Assembly: GCA_039679385.1 (NCBI GenBank)
Contig: JBDKVB010000029.1
Coordinates: 1 to 35,056, forward strand
Source of the DNA: Armatimonadia bacterium
Lineage (GTDB): Bacteria > Armatimonadota > Zipacnadia > Zipacnadales > JABUFB01
Reading direction: 5' to 3'
DNA: 35,056 nucleotides
Shown here: in pieces, positions 18,201-24,475 of the stretch
How positions within the stretch are numbered: position 1 is the first letter of the stretch
Layout: every line of letters starts with the position of its first letter
The notes under the pieces: model-generated
Seen by the model: the letters and a program-made list of their open reading frames with translations, nothing else
Told to the model about the DNA's origin: nothing
Databases searched by the model: none
Translations under genes and position numbers: made by a program

Positions 18201-18885
18201 CCAGGCGCGTCTTTCCTACTCCGGCCGGTCCCTCGATCCGGACCATGCCGTGCTGTGATGGGCATGCCAACCACTGACGTATCTGCTTGACATCCTCTTC
18301 GCGCTGCTCGTCTGGGTAGAATGTGGCCTCGTGCTCGGGCACCCTCCGCCACTCCTCAAGCGTATGGAGCCCGCCTGCTCTCGGGCGACGGAACACAGGC
18401 AGCATGGCAACAGTCGGGAACTGCTCGGCCCACTCCGCAAGCTCCCCGCCGTCCAGTATCCTGTAGTTCGGAGGCAGCCCATGCGCCTGGAACCATTGGT
18501 CTGCCGCGGCTTTGCGATTCTGACGTGTCCTGATGTTCAACGCGACACCTGTGGCAAGGCACCAGCAACTGCCCGCCTGTAGCTCCGCGGTGACATCGGG
18601 TTTGTCAAGTTCGTCGGTGAGCTGGTGCGGCTTGATGGCGCCGGCTTTGAACTGCCATACGGACCTCACTAAGGGGAGCCGGGAGTTGGCCCCCGCGGGC
18701 GCACCCTCCGCGAGAGCATCCACGCCGCCGTCCGGCACCGTCATGACAGTGCTGGCGGGGCAGATCACTGACTCCGGGGGCATTCCCAACCGTTCGCTCT
18801 CGCACCGCAAGAGATGCGCCATGAAGTCTACGAAGTCAGGCGGTGGCAGTGCGGCAATGTCCTGCGCCGTCGCCCTGAAGGGCAT
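15259..18885 (-). CDS. Mrr-like nuclease fused to STAND NTPase, antiviral-type
   Basis: A 1208-residue protein. Residues 15-110 look like a PD-(D/E)XK nuclease of the Mrr-like type, with GGVDAL (D56) and WQFK (Q78, K80). Residues 200-370 form a STAND-type P-loop NTPase: Walker A GPAGVGKT at 219-226, Walker B LALVVDECD at 268-276, TIGTDPT as a sensor segment, and LSGGYVKLA as the GxP-like motif. The remaining 800 residues are helical and Leu/Ala-rich, as expected for a repeat-type sensor. This layout is that of Avs/bNACHT-like proteins that sense phage products and then cut DNA. The ATG at 18885 was chosen over the GTG at 18924 because GGGAGG lies 6 bases upstream. Function in defence is inferred from architecture. 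Confidence 0.85.
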   Translation of the reverse strand: MPFRATAQDIAALPPPDFVDFMAHLLRCESERLGMPPESVICPASTVMTVPDGGVDALAEGAPAGANSRLPLVRSVWQFKAGAIKPHQLTDELDKPDVTAELQAGSCWCLATGVALNIRTRQNRKAAADQWFQAHGLPPNYRILDGGELAEWAEQFPTVAMLPVFRRPRAGGLHTLEEWRRVPEHEATFYPDEQREEDVKQIRQWLACPSQHGMVRIEGPAGVGKTRLAMEAVLGSVWEERVLYCPNPGAAGLGDILQWVRAHRSATLALVVDECDQHTMQNMALYVSSTPERLKVLTIGTDPTSMYTTANPPGLLTLTLLADDAMRKLLSESFRDLAPSGRERVIHLSGGYVKLAVNLARAIRRLGNQARSASELARVQDIQDPLAALIPDREDRRAVEALSLLQRVGVRGDVAEEGRVLACFMGIDLHALLDAPHNPNSRPFVADAGRYRYVTPRLLAVWLANEVWTRRSDEVPELLQRLPTPESRLSLLQRVLDMGSEGVAEAFTRQLLGPSGPFRNLAALSDPELAQIVQVLVQLHPVEGVSALQRVLEHVPRDQLLQFTQGRRQVVHALQCAAWHPEVFFTAAGLLLRLAEAENEVWDNNASGAWTSLFLTHLGGTSVRAVDRHALLREALGGSVPSRLLAVRAVAAALQTHEVGDVSGEVQGGMSVPPRWRPESWSEEWEARRSALVILDTAIDDQNPEVQRAATEVLLDSWAGLARMGLSGDVVDRLERHRLDDERDRARLRDEISRLLQHDRREMPTDLAELLEALSERLQGSTFAERIRRWTGPSSYHEMSSQEGREHIQQQLAQLADEAMGHPDQLDLDWLASLEAVQAEPLGVLIGERDTSLVWLPVARGEVNGARAIRFASGYLRGVANRRGLDWLEDKMDEWAVDREMPDDALLDVLTAFGLTERALLRLIRMREQGRLLVREGRFLPPAWALDTPQPLLVALIAEVLLQVEPPAANAALELLTHALHKGDFDVSQAEKVVWTALERASAQAGKSTMSEFYWGEVAKRLVPLDPSRVASACMTVATDGDVDLYRENPVCAALIAATQAESGQVWEAVARRLAPEERSLRLLLSLRGWYGEYVGADRLVAWAEANLPDGPGVAASVAPVGDGPLIDPARALLLRFGPECVGDALEANFVSGVFGGPLSEFYEGKLRVVEEWCTEAAPAIQSWAAQVRCHLRARLDAARQEDAEDEV

Positions 18886-18966
18886 GTGGTGCCTCCCTCG
18901 CGCCATGTCAGTCTCTGGCGCCACTTCGCCGATATCACGACGTTTCCTTCATCCTCTGTTTTGTAG

Positions 18967-18976
18967 TACCGCGGTA
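18967..18976. promoter_or_regulatory. Palindrome upstream of the nuclease-STAND gene
   Basis: TACCGCGGTA is a perfect 10-base palindrome about 80 bases upstream of the nuclease-STAND start codon, in the only gap before that gene. It is a possible operator for the HTH protein encoded at the other end of the gene, or another dimeric repressor. No convincing -35/-10 pair was found beside it. Confidence 0.3.
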
Positions 18977-19014
18977 GAACACACTGTGCACGACAGACAA
19001 AGACTAAGCTGGCA

Positions 19015-19626
19015 TCATGCATGCGTTACAGGTAGATGCTGTGGCGCGAAGGGCTCTTTCGGGCGGGTCTGTGGTCTTAGCACTGCCCTGGCTTTGCCGC
19101 CCTTGCCTCTCTGGATCGTGATCTGGGACAGGTCCGCCGCCACGTCGCCGACGTTGAGCCCAAGCAACTCGCTGCGGCGAAGGCCGCAGCCGAGGAGAAG
19201 CAGAGCGACGGCTCGCTCTCGCTCCGTCGCGCAGGCCCCAAGGAGGCGACGACAGTCCTCCTCGGTTGGCACCTGGGGGAAGGCCTCGGGCACGCGTGGC
19301 CTCGGCACGCCGGCGACGGGGTTGCCTTCCACGACGCCCGTCTGCTGCAAGTAGCGGAAGAAGGAGCCAAGGCTGCTCAGCTTGCGCGCCACGGTAGCCG
19401 GGCAGCGCTCCTGCCCAAGCCAGCGGCAGAACCCGTAGACATCGCGAGTCTGGACTGTCTCCAGAGTCGCAGCCGAGCACTGTGCTCGCAGGTACGCAAG
19501 GAACTGCTCCAGGTCACCCCTGGAAGCCCGAAGCGTGTTAGGACTGAGGCCTTGCACGGTCGCTTGGGACTGGAGGAACTCCTGCACCAGTGGGTGCAGG
19601 CCGGGCGGGGCGCCGACTGTGCTCAT
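19015..19626 (-). pseudogene. Truncated XerC/D-like tyrosine recombinase
   Basis: A 203-residue frame that matches a tyrosine recombinase from its N-terminal DNA-binding domain (LSPNTLRASRGDLEQFL) to the first catalytic Arg (R150 in GCGLRRSELLGL) and the beta-hairpin Lys (K175 in GKGGKAR). Similarity then stops near base 19086. The HxxR, His and nucleophile Tyr are absent here and in the other frames downstream. Normal length is about 300 residues. Without the Tyr it cannot perform strand exchange alone. An AAAAGGAAAC ribosome site precedes the ATG, so a short protein may still be made. The break lies just before the nuclease-STAND gene and may be a junction where that gene arrived. Confidence 0.75.
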
Positions 19627-19766
19627 GACCGTTTCCTTTTCTGGCAGAATAGACGACCTGCCAGGGAATGGCGAAACGGCCTCAGACGGGCGTTTGAGGG
19701 CACTTCAGGCCCGGTTCTGAGCAAGAAGACCGGTGGACATGTTCCGCTGAGCGCCGATGGCACACC

Positions 19767-19795
19767 AAAAAGCCCCGCCTGAGATCAGGCGGGGC
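19767..19795 (-). terminator. Rho-independent terminator after the large recombinase-like gene
   Basis: On the minus strand GCCCCGCCTGA pairs with TCAGGCGGGGC (9-10 usable base pairs with a small loop) and is followed at once by TTTTT. This is the most convincing terminator in the window. It ends the recombinase pair upstream and separates it from the truncated recombinase and nuclease-STAND genes, which therefore need their own promoter. Confidence 0.85.
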
Positions 19796-19822
19796 GTCCA
19801 CTGGACCACGTGCGAGGGCCGG

Positions 19823-20668
19823 TCAGGGGCGGCGAGTTTTGGTCAACCGATCGACGGGGAACAACCACTGATCCGCCCGGAGATCGGCCTCGAGAAGAGC
19901 GGTCCCGTCAGGGAACACCTCCCCGGCTCTGCGCCCACCCAACTCTATCGCGAGTTGCTGCACTCGGCGTGGTGTTAGCCCCAACCAGATGGCCGCGCGG
20001 GCTGTCGATACGTACTGCTCACCGCCCGGGCCCGGGGGGATTCGGAGCACGCTGCCGAGATCGCCGAGCGGAAGATCAGAGGACGATACCTGTGCCATCC
20101 CCTCGGGTGTTGCGTGGACATGCTTGGCGGATCCCTCGAAGTCGCCACTCAGCGGCATGCCGTTCCTGGCGGCGGCCGCCCGTAGGTGGTGTCTGACCGA
20201 CCCGAGGTAGCGCCCCATGCGCTTGCGCAGATAGCTCACAAAGGAAGTACCTGGCGCGCCCTCCCGCGAACCCCGCTGGAAGTCGAAGCCTTGCACCGCG
20301 CGGCGGAAGGCGCTTTGCAGAGCCTCCGGGGCCCTCTCTGGGACCAGGTCGGCGAGATCGCCTCCTGAACGCCCCAACTGCTCGCCAGTGGCACGAAGCA
20401 TCGCGGCCCAATCGCCTTGCAGCGGGACATAGCAGACACAGTAGAGCGCGTCCAATAGGGAAGAGGATCCCGCGGGGGCCAGGAGCGTTGCCTGCGCCGG
20501 CAGCTTCGCCTGGTACAGGAAGAAGTTCCTCACTTCCTCCAGCACCCGCCGACGGCCGCTTTCCTTGCCGTGTGGGGGGGCGACTGCAGAACCGTACCGC
20601 GTCGGCGGGGCCGACGTACGGGAGTACCCAGAAGGACCACCGACCCCTCCGGTACGGCGCCAGAGCAT
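19823..20668 (-). CDS. C-terminal part of the frameshifted recombinase-like protein, sigma-like
   Basis: A frame that continues the coding character of the gene at 20076 after a +1 shift. Real sequence seems to begin at the 7-C run (minus strand) at 20574-20580; before that it is shadow. Removing one C joins the two frames as FCSRPPHGKESGRRR and gives a single protein of about 937 residues. The part at 20180-20419 resembles sigma-70 region 2: LQGDWAAML, DLADLV, then AVQGFDFQRG and TSFVSYLRKRMGRYL. The C-terminus has a helix-turn-helix-like segment (ARAAIWLGLTPRRVQQLA). Sigma similarity is by pattern only. It is followed by the terminator at 19767. Confidence 0.65.
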   Translation of the reverse strand: MLWRRTGGVGGPSGYSRTSAPPTRYGSAVAPPHGKESGRRRVLEEVRNFFLYQAKLPAQATLLAPAGSSSLLDALYCVCYVPLQGDWAAMLRATGEQLGRSGGDLADLVPERAPEALQSAFRRAVQGFDFQRGSREGAPGTSFVSYLRKRMGRYLGSVRHHLRAAAARNGMPLSGDFEGSAKHVHATPEGMAQVSSSDLPLGDLGSVLRIPPGPGGEQYVSTARAAIWLGLTPRRVQQLAIELGGRRAGEVFPDGTALLEADLRADQWLFPVDRLTKTRRP

Positions 20669-22637
20669 CCCAGCGGTTCACGAAGGCTTGCTGGAACTCC
20701 TCCTCGTCGTGGATCTCCGCAAGGCTGTCGGGGAATAGCGGGTCCCCCTTCGTGTTCAGCGGGAGCGCCCTCGTGGCAAGGAGCAGCGTGCCCAGCCACT
20801 GCACCATGGTCTCGATGAGTAGTTCCTCCGGAGGTGCACAGTGCTGGTAGAAGCCCCCGCTCGGTGTCGTCCCTCCTGAGACCATAGCAGCGACGAAGAA
20901 GGCGTACAGGGCACAGCCGGGCAGAAGCTCTCGGACCGCCTTGTCGGTCAGCCCGTAATAGGGCTTGACCGCGTCGTAGGCTCTGGCGAAGGTGGGCCAA
21001 TGGCGATCTACCAAGAGCCAGAACCAGACAGCCTGCTCCGGGTTCGCCAGCACCCGAAGCAGCACCTCCACACCATAGGGGGTATGCAGGAGCCCCCGGG
21101 CTTGCTCGCCAAGTAGATCGCCTGCTTCTGCCGCCTGCGCAGTCTGAACTGCTGCCTCTAGTACTCTCAGGTCAGGGGACGCGTCGACAAAGACCTCTCG
21201 CAGGACGTCAGGATCGGCGGCTCGCGGCGGCTGAGGGGTCTGGTCCAGCTCTGCTGCAATGCACGCCCGATGGAGTGCTTCCTCCGGGGACGCGCAAGCT
21301 CTGCGGGCCTTGGTCAGACGGTGCAGCCCCGACGCGCCGACAGAGGTGAGACGGTGCATCAGTGCGCCAGCATCCTCGTTCGTCGGCTTACGGGCAGCCG
21401 CCTGGACCGCTGAGTAGGCAGCTTCCAGGCGGGGAGTGTCGTCAAGGTCGCCGAGAGCTTCAACGAAGTCGGCGACGGCCTCTGAGAGCGGCCCGTCCCA
21501 GGTCGAAGCGGATGGACCGCACTCTTGCGGGAGCGCCGTCTCGGCGGGAGCAAAGTGGTCGATACAGGCGTACAGGTCCGGCCTCCGCAAATACACCCGG
21601 CCGTCTCTCTCGACGTGCCGCATCCCTCTGGCGATGAGTCTCCAGAGCTGTTCCGCGGTCAGGTGCTCTGCATCGCCGACAGCCTCCAGCGTGAACCACT
21701 GGCCCTCTCTGTCCGCGCAGTACTCCCATGCCTCACCGGCAAAGCGTCGTCGCGCCGACCGGGCATCGGCAAGGCCCAGGGCACCGGCCACGTGGTCCCA
21801 CCCGTAGCCATCGCTGAGGATGAGCCGAGCCGCGCAGTCGCGTAGGCGCTCGAGGGTCACGGAAGGGTCAACCCCAGCGAGGGCAGACCACCGCGCCGAG
21901 AACCGTTCTCGCAATCTCTTCGGGGTGAGGGCCCCTCCGTGGTCGTTGGTCAGGAGCGGCTCATCAGCACTGCGGCCCATCACAAGGGGCGCCAAGGCCT
22001 TCGCCAAGACTTCGGGCAAGGGTAGGACCCGTGGTTCGGCCAAAGGGACAGTGAGGAGCCCGTGCTCAAAGCTAGCCGACCCAACCGTCAGCGCACGCAG
22101 GTCCTGGGCAGACAGGCCGAGAACCGCCACCAGAAGAATGATCGACGCGTCAACTGCCGCTCGGGGCGTGCCTTCCGTGACCAGGCCCTCGATGGCCGCC
22201 CAGGGCACGAGCGCTGGTATCGGGGTGGCGGGCTTCGCAGCCAGGCGCTTCAGGTAGGCGACGCGCTTCTCGGTCAGTGCCGGTGCCTCCCCTGACAGCC
22301 ACGAAGCGAAGCCCTTCATCTCGGTCAGGCAGGCCTCGATGTCGTCCTCGGGCTGCCCACCTCGACGCATCTCCATGGTGATGCGTTTCAGGTGGCTGCA
22401 GGCCGTCTTGAAGCCCTTGGCTCGGGCGTGGTGTACCAGTGGGGCCAGGAACGTGCAGCGCGCTTTGGCCTCCTCGGGCCGACACCCACAGGCTCGAAGG
22501 TAGTCGTAGTACGCGCGGATGGTCTCAGTCAGATCTGTGGCGTCACCCACGGGCTTCTTCCTGTGGTTCTTCGACAGAACACTCATCTCACGTTCGAAAC
22601 CGAAGATGCGTTCGAGGGCACGCACATACCCTATCAT
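20076..22637 (-). CDS. Large degenerate tyrosine-recombinase-like protein, frameshifted
   Basis: The first ~300 residues follow the tyrosine recombinase layout: an N-terminal helical domain, GLSAQDLRAL where the first catalytic Arg normally sits (it is Ser here), TLERLRDCAARLIL in the place of HxxR (His lost), and LGL...RRRF where the last His and Tyr should be. It is thus probably inactive as a recombinase by itself and may act with the intact enzyme upstream, as TnpB-like partners do. Residues 300-690 are helical and unrecognised. Past about base 20574 the frame becomes Arg/Pro/Gly shadow sequence, and true coding moves to the frame ending at 19823. The ATG at 22637 was chosen for its GGAGGG site; the frame is open to 22670. 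Confidence 0.7.
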   Translation of the reverse strand: MIGYVRALERIFGFEREMSVLSKNHRKKPVGDATDLTETIRAYYDYLRACGCRPEEAKARCTFLAPLVHHARAKGFKTACSHLKRITMEMRRGGQPEDDIEACLTEMKGFASWLSGEAPALTEKRVAYLKRLAAKPATPIPALVPWAAIEGLVTEGTPRAAVDASIILLVAVLGLSAQDLRALTVGSASFEHGLLTVPLAEPRVLPLPEVLAKALAPLVMGRSADEPLLTNDHGGALTPKRLRERFSARWSALAGVDPSVTLERLRDCAARLILSDGYGWDHVAGALGLADARSARRRFAGEAWEYCADREGQWFTLEAVGDAEHLTAEQLWRLIARGMRHVERDGRVYLRRPDLYACIDHFAPAETALPQECGPSASTWDGPLSEAVADFVEALGDLDDTPRLEAAYSAVQAAARKPTNEDAGALMHRLTSVGASGLHRLTKARRACASPEEALHRACIAAELDQTPQPPRAADPDVLREVFVDASPDLRVLEAAVQTAQAAEAGDLLGEQARGLLHTPYGVEVLLRVLANPEQAVWFWLLVDRHWPTFARAYDAVKPYYGLTDKAVRELLPGCALYAFFVAAMVSGGTTPSGGFYQHCAPPEELLIETMVQWLGTLLLATRALPLNTKGDPLFPDSLAEIHDEEEFQQAFVNRWDALAPYRRGRWSFWVLPYVGPADAVRFCSRPPTRQGKRPSAGAGGSEELLPVPGEAAGAGNAPGPRGILFPIGRALLCLLCPAARRLGRDASCHWRAVGAFRRRSRRPGPREGPGGSAKRLPPRGARLRLPAGFAGGRARYFLCELSAQAHGALPRVGQTPPTGGRRQERHAAEWRLRGIRQACPRNTRGDGTGIVL

Positions 22638-22705
22638 CTCCCCTCCAGCTCCGCAAGGTCCAGGCGTCATGGCCGTAGCAGACGTCCGCCCCGACCAAGG
22701 TCGCG

Positions 22706-23692
22706 CTATCTGCTCTGCGTCGGGAGCCTTCGCCAGGCGGGAGCAGGCCTTGGCGCGGGCGCTTCAGTGTGCTTGGCAGGATCCGTCGCCACACCAGTGC
22801 CTGCGAGAGGGTGTCTCTCGACTCCGCTCCTGAGGTCCCTCGTGTCTGCGTGCAGGTATACCGCTGTCGTCTCAAGCCTGGAGTGTCCCAGCAGACCCTG
22901 GATTGCCACTAGGTCTGCCCCGCCCTTCAGCAGCAAGGTCGCGAAGGTGTGACGCAGCGTGTGGAGCGAAACGCCCTCCCTGGTCACCCCGCTTTGCTTC
23001 CGCACGCGTTGCCAGATGATCTGCAGGCGCGAGGGGTAGATGCGGTTGCCGCAGACCGTGGTAAACAGGTAGTCATGGGCAGCGGCCGGCCTCACCGCCA
23101 ACCACGTACCGATGGCGTCCACGACCTCCTCCACCAGCGGAATCATGCGGCCCTTTCCTCCCTTCCCGCACCGCACATGGAGCGTTCGCGAGGGCAGCAT
23201 GACGTCCTCCAGCCGTAGCGCAAGCAGTTCGCTGCGTCGTACCCCGGTGAAGACCAGCGTAGCCATCATGGCGAAGTCCCGTGCGGCCACTACCGGATCA
23301 CGATGGTCGGCGCCGGCGGCCAACAGGTGACGCGCCTCTTCGACGCTCAGGCGCGTCGGGAGAAGCTGCCGACGCTTGGGGACGGAGATGCGGCTGAGGG
23401 GATCGTGGTCAACGAGGTCGCTATCCTGGAGGAACCGCCAGAAGCTACGGAGGGCGTACACATGTCGTGCGATGGTCGAGGCCGCCAGCCCACGCTGCTT
23501 CATCGACACGATCCAGCGACGCACAAGCGCCACCGATACGCCTTCCGGGACGGCGACGCCTTCCGACCGCACGAACTCAAGAAACTGCGACAGGTCGGAC
23601 GCATATGCGAGCTGGGTCTTGGGACTGTAGCCCTTCTCGGCGTCAAGGTAAGCGAGGAAATCCTGGACCACTGAGCATGTATCCATCGGCAT
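22706..23692 (-). CDS. Intact XerC/D-like tyrosine recombinase
   Basis: A 328-residue site-specific recombinase with all catalytic positions visible: R152 in FTGVRRSEL, K177 in GKGGKGR, H244 and R247 in HTLRHTFAT, H270 in LLGHSRLETT and the nucleophile Y279 in AVYLHA. The SAM-like N-terminal DNA-binding domain is present (GYSPKTQLAYASDLSQFL). The ATG at 23692 has GGAAGGTG eight bases upstream; the longer frame to 23956 would run into the RNase P RNA gene and was rejected. It has a roughly 30-residue Pro/Ala-rich tail beyond the usual end. It is the first gene of the island and the best candidate for its integrase; a chromosomal XerC/D role is less likely given its neighbours. Confidence 0.9.
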   Translation of the reverse strand: MPMDTCSVVQDFLAYLDAEKGYSPKTQLAYASDLSQFLEFVRSEGVAVPEGVSVALVRRWIVSMKQRGLAASTIARHVYALRSFWRFLQDSDLVDHDPLSRISVPKRRQLLPTRLSVEEARHLLAAGADHRDPVVAARDFAMMATLVFTGVRRSELLALRLEDVMLPSRTLHVRCGKGGKGRMIPLVEEVVDAIGTWLAVRPAAAHDYLFTTVCGNRIYPSRLQIIWQRVRKQSGVTREGVSLHTLRHTFATLLLKGGADLVAIQGLLGHSRLETTAVYLHADTRDLRSGVERHPLAGTGVATDPAKHTEAPAPRPAPAWRRLPTQSR

Positions 23693-23822
23693 TATCGGCA
23701 CACCTTCCGCGGTGCCGTGCCAGTGGATGAGGGATAACCGTGGCCGGGTTGTGGAGGTAACGCCCGAGCTTCTTGAGCTTGCCCTGCGAGTGGGACGTTG
23801 CAGGTGGTTATGTAGCCCCCTG

Positions 23823-23889
23823 AAGCCCGATTCTGTGGCTTTTCGCCACATCCGGCAAGCGGAGAGTGGGTCTATAAGCCGGATTCTGT
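23823..23889. repeat. Imperfect direct repeat at the 3' end of rnpB
   Basis: AAGCCSGATTCTGT occurs at 23823-23836 and again at 23876-23889 with one mismatch in 14. The second copy is the conserved 3' segment of RNase P RNA; the first lies just outside the gene, on the recombinase side. Between them is a 6-bp hairpin (TGTGGC/GCCACA, 23834-23850). The arrangement could be an integrase-binding or attachment region, or a chance partial duplication. Confidence 0.5.
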
Positions 23890-24330
23890 ACCCACGGGCT
23901 TGGGAGCTCCTGGGTGGCGACCATTTATCTTGGGTGCCTGTTACCAGACACCTCATGCACCCGACCCGGGGACTCGGACGGGCAGTCCTGCGGTGACAAG
24001 CAAGCTCGTCACACTCGTCCCCCTACGTGGGCTTGCTCCCGACGGGGTTTGACCAGCCGCCACGTCGCCGTGACGCTGGTGCGCTCTTACCGCACCATTT
24101 CACCCTTGCCGGCCCCCGCAGTCAGGAGTTTCGGGCGGTTGGCCCTGACCCCTTGGCCCGGGGTTGCACCCAGTGCACTCGCGTGCCCCGGCGCTCCGGC
24201 GGTATGTTTCTGTGCCACTTTCCGTAGGGTTACCCCTCCTGGCCTTTTGCCAGCGTCGTGCCCTGTGGAGTCCGGACTTTCCTCATCCCGCAGCAGATTG
24301 CGCGAGACGCGGCCGCCCGACCCACTCTCC
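23861..24330 (-). ncRNA. rnpB: RNase P RNA, bacterial type A
   Basis: The RNA part of RNase P, which removes 5' leaders from precursor tRNAs. On the minus strand the conserved segments are in order: GAGGAAAGTCCGGACTCC (24266-24285 region), GCGGTAAGAGCGCACC (24081-24096), GGAGCAAG, AGATAAATGGTCGCC, and ACAGAATCCGGCTTAT (23874-23889). The two ends pair (GGAGAGTGGGTC with GACCCACTCTCC), which fixes the limits at about 24330 and 23861, or 470 bases. This is longer than the 377 bases of E. coli, with extra length in the variable helices. The gene is divergent from the sugar operon and is followed by the recombinase island. Confidence 0.96.
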
Positions 24331-24336
24331 AAAGCT

Positions 24337-24342
24337 ATTATA
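24337..24342 (-). promoter_or_regulatory. Consensus -10 box of the rnpB promoter
   Basis: A perfect TATAAT on the minus strand lies 6 bases before the inferred 5' end of the RNase P RNA, exactly the spacing for a sigma-70-type start. No good TTGACA was found 16-18 bases upstream, where the sequence is GC-rich. Confidence 0.75.
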
Positions 24343-24475
24343 CCCGATCCGGGCAAGTCCCCGTGCGCACAGCTTGCCCCCTGGGGCCCAGGTAGAAGGG
24401 GCCTGCAGCAGGTCCGTGGAAAACTACCGTGAGAGGCGGCTCACCACGAGACCCGGGCGACCCTGGGAGGCAGCC

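Larger units (their letters stand above)
14940..23860. mobile_element. Candidate recombinase-bearing defence island
   Basis: All genes here run on the minus strand, while the glycan cluster to the left and the sugar operon to the right run on the plus strand. The segment contains one intact tyrosine recombinase, one large degenerate recombinase-like gene, one truncated tyrosine recombinase and a nuclease-STAND NTPase typical of antiviral defence. Its right side abuts the 3' end of the RNase P RNA gene, where an imperfect 14-base repeat is seen. Its left side is the hairpin at 14897. No clear matching attachment site was found at the left end, so the exact limits are inferred. Three recombinases in a row recall RIT and Tn554-like elements. 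Confidence 0.45.

Noticed and set aside
23834-23850. Hairpin as an rnpB terminator
   Set aside because: Only six base pairs and no T-run follow on the minus strand, so it is not a convincing terminator.
14940-23860. CRISPR array or tRNA as part of the island
   Set aside because: No regularly spaced repeats and no tRNA-like cloverleaf segments were seen on either strand.
23693-23956. Upstream extension of the intact recombinase
   Set aside because: The extra 88 residues overlap the 3' end of rnpB and do not resemble recombinase sequence; ATG 23692 has a good ribosome site.
24164-24475. Upstream extension of the FAD oxidoreductase frame
   Set aside because: It runs through the conserved 5' part of the RNase P RNA gene and its promoter on the other strand; the ATG at 24476 has a ribosome site and a signal peptide.
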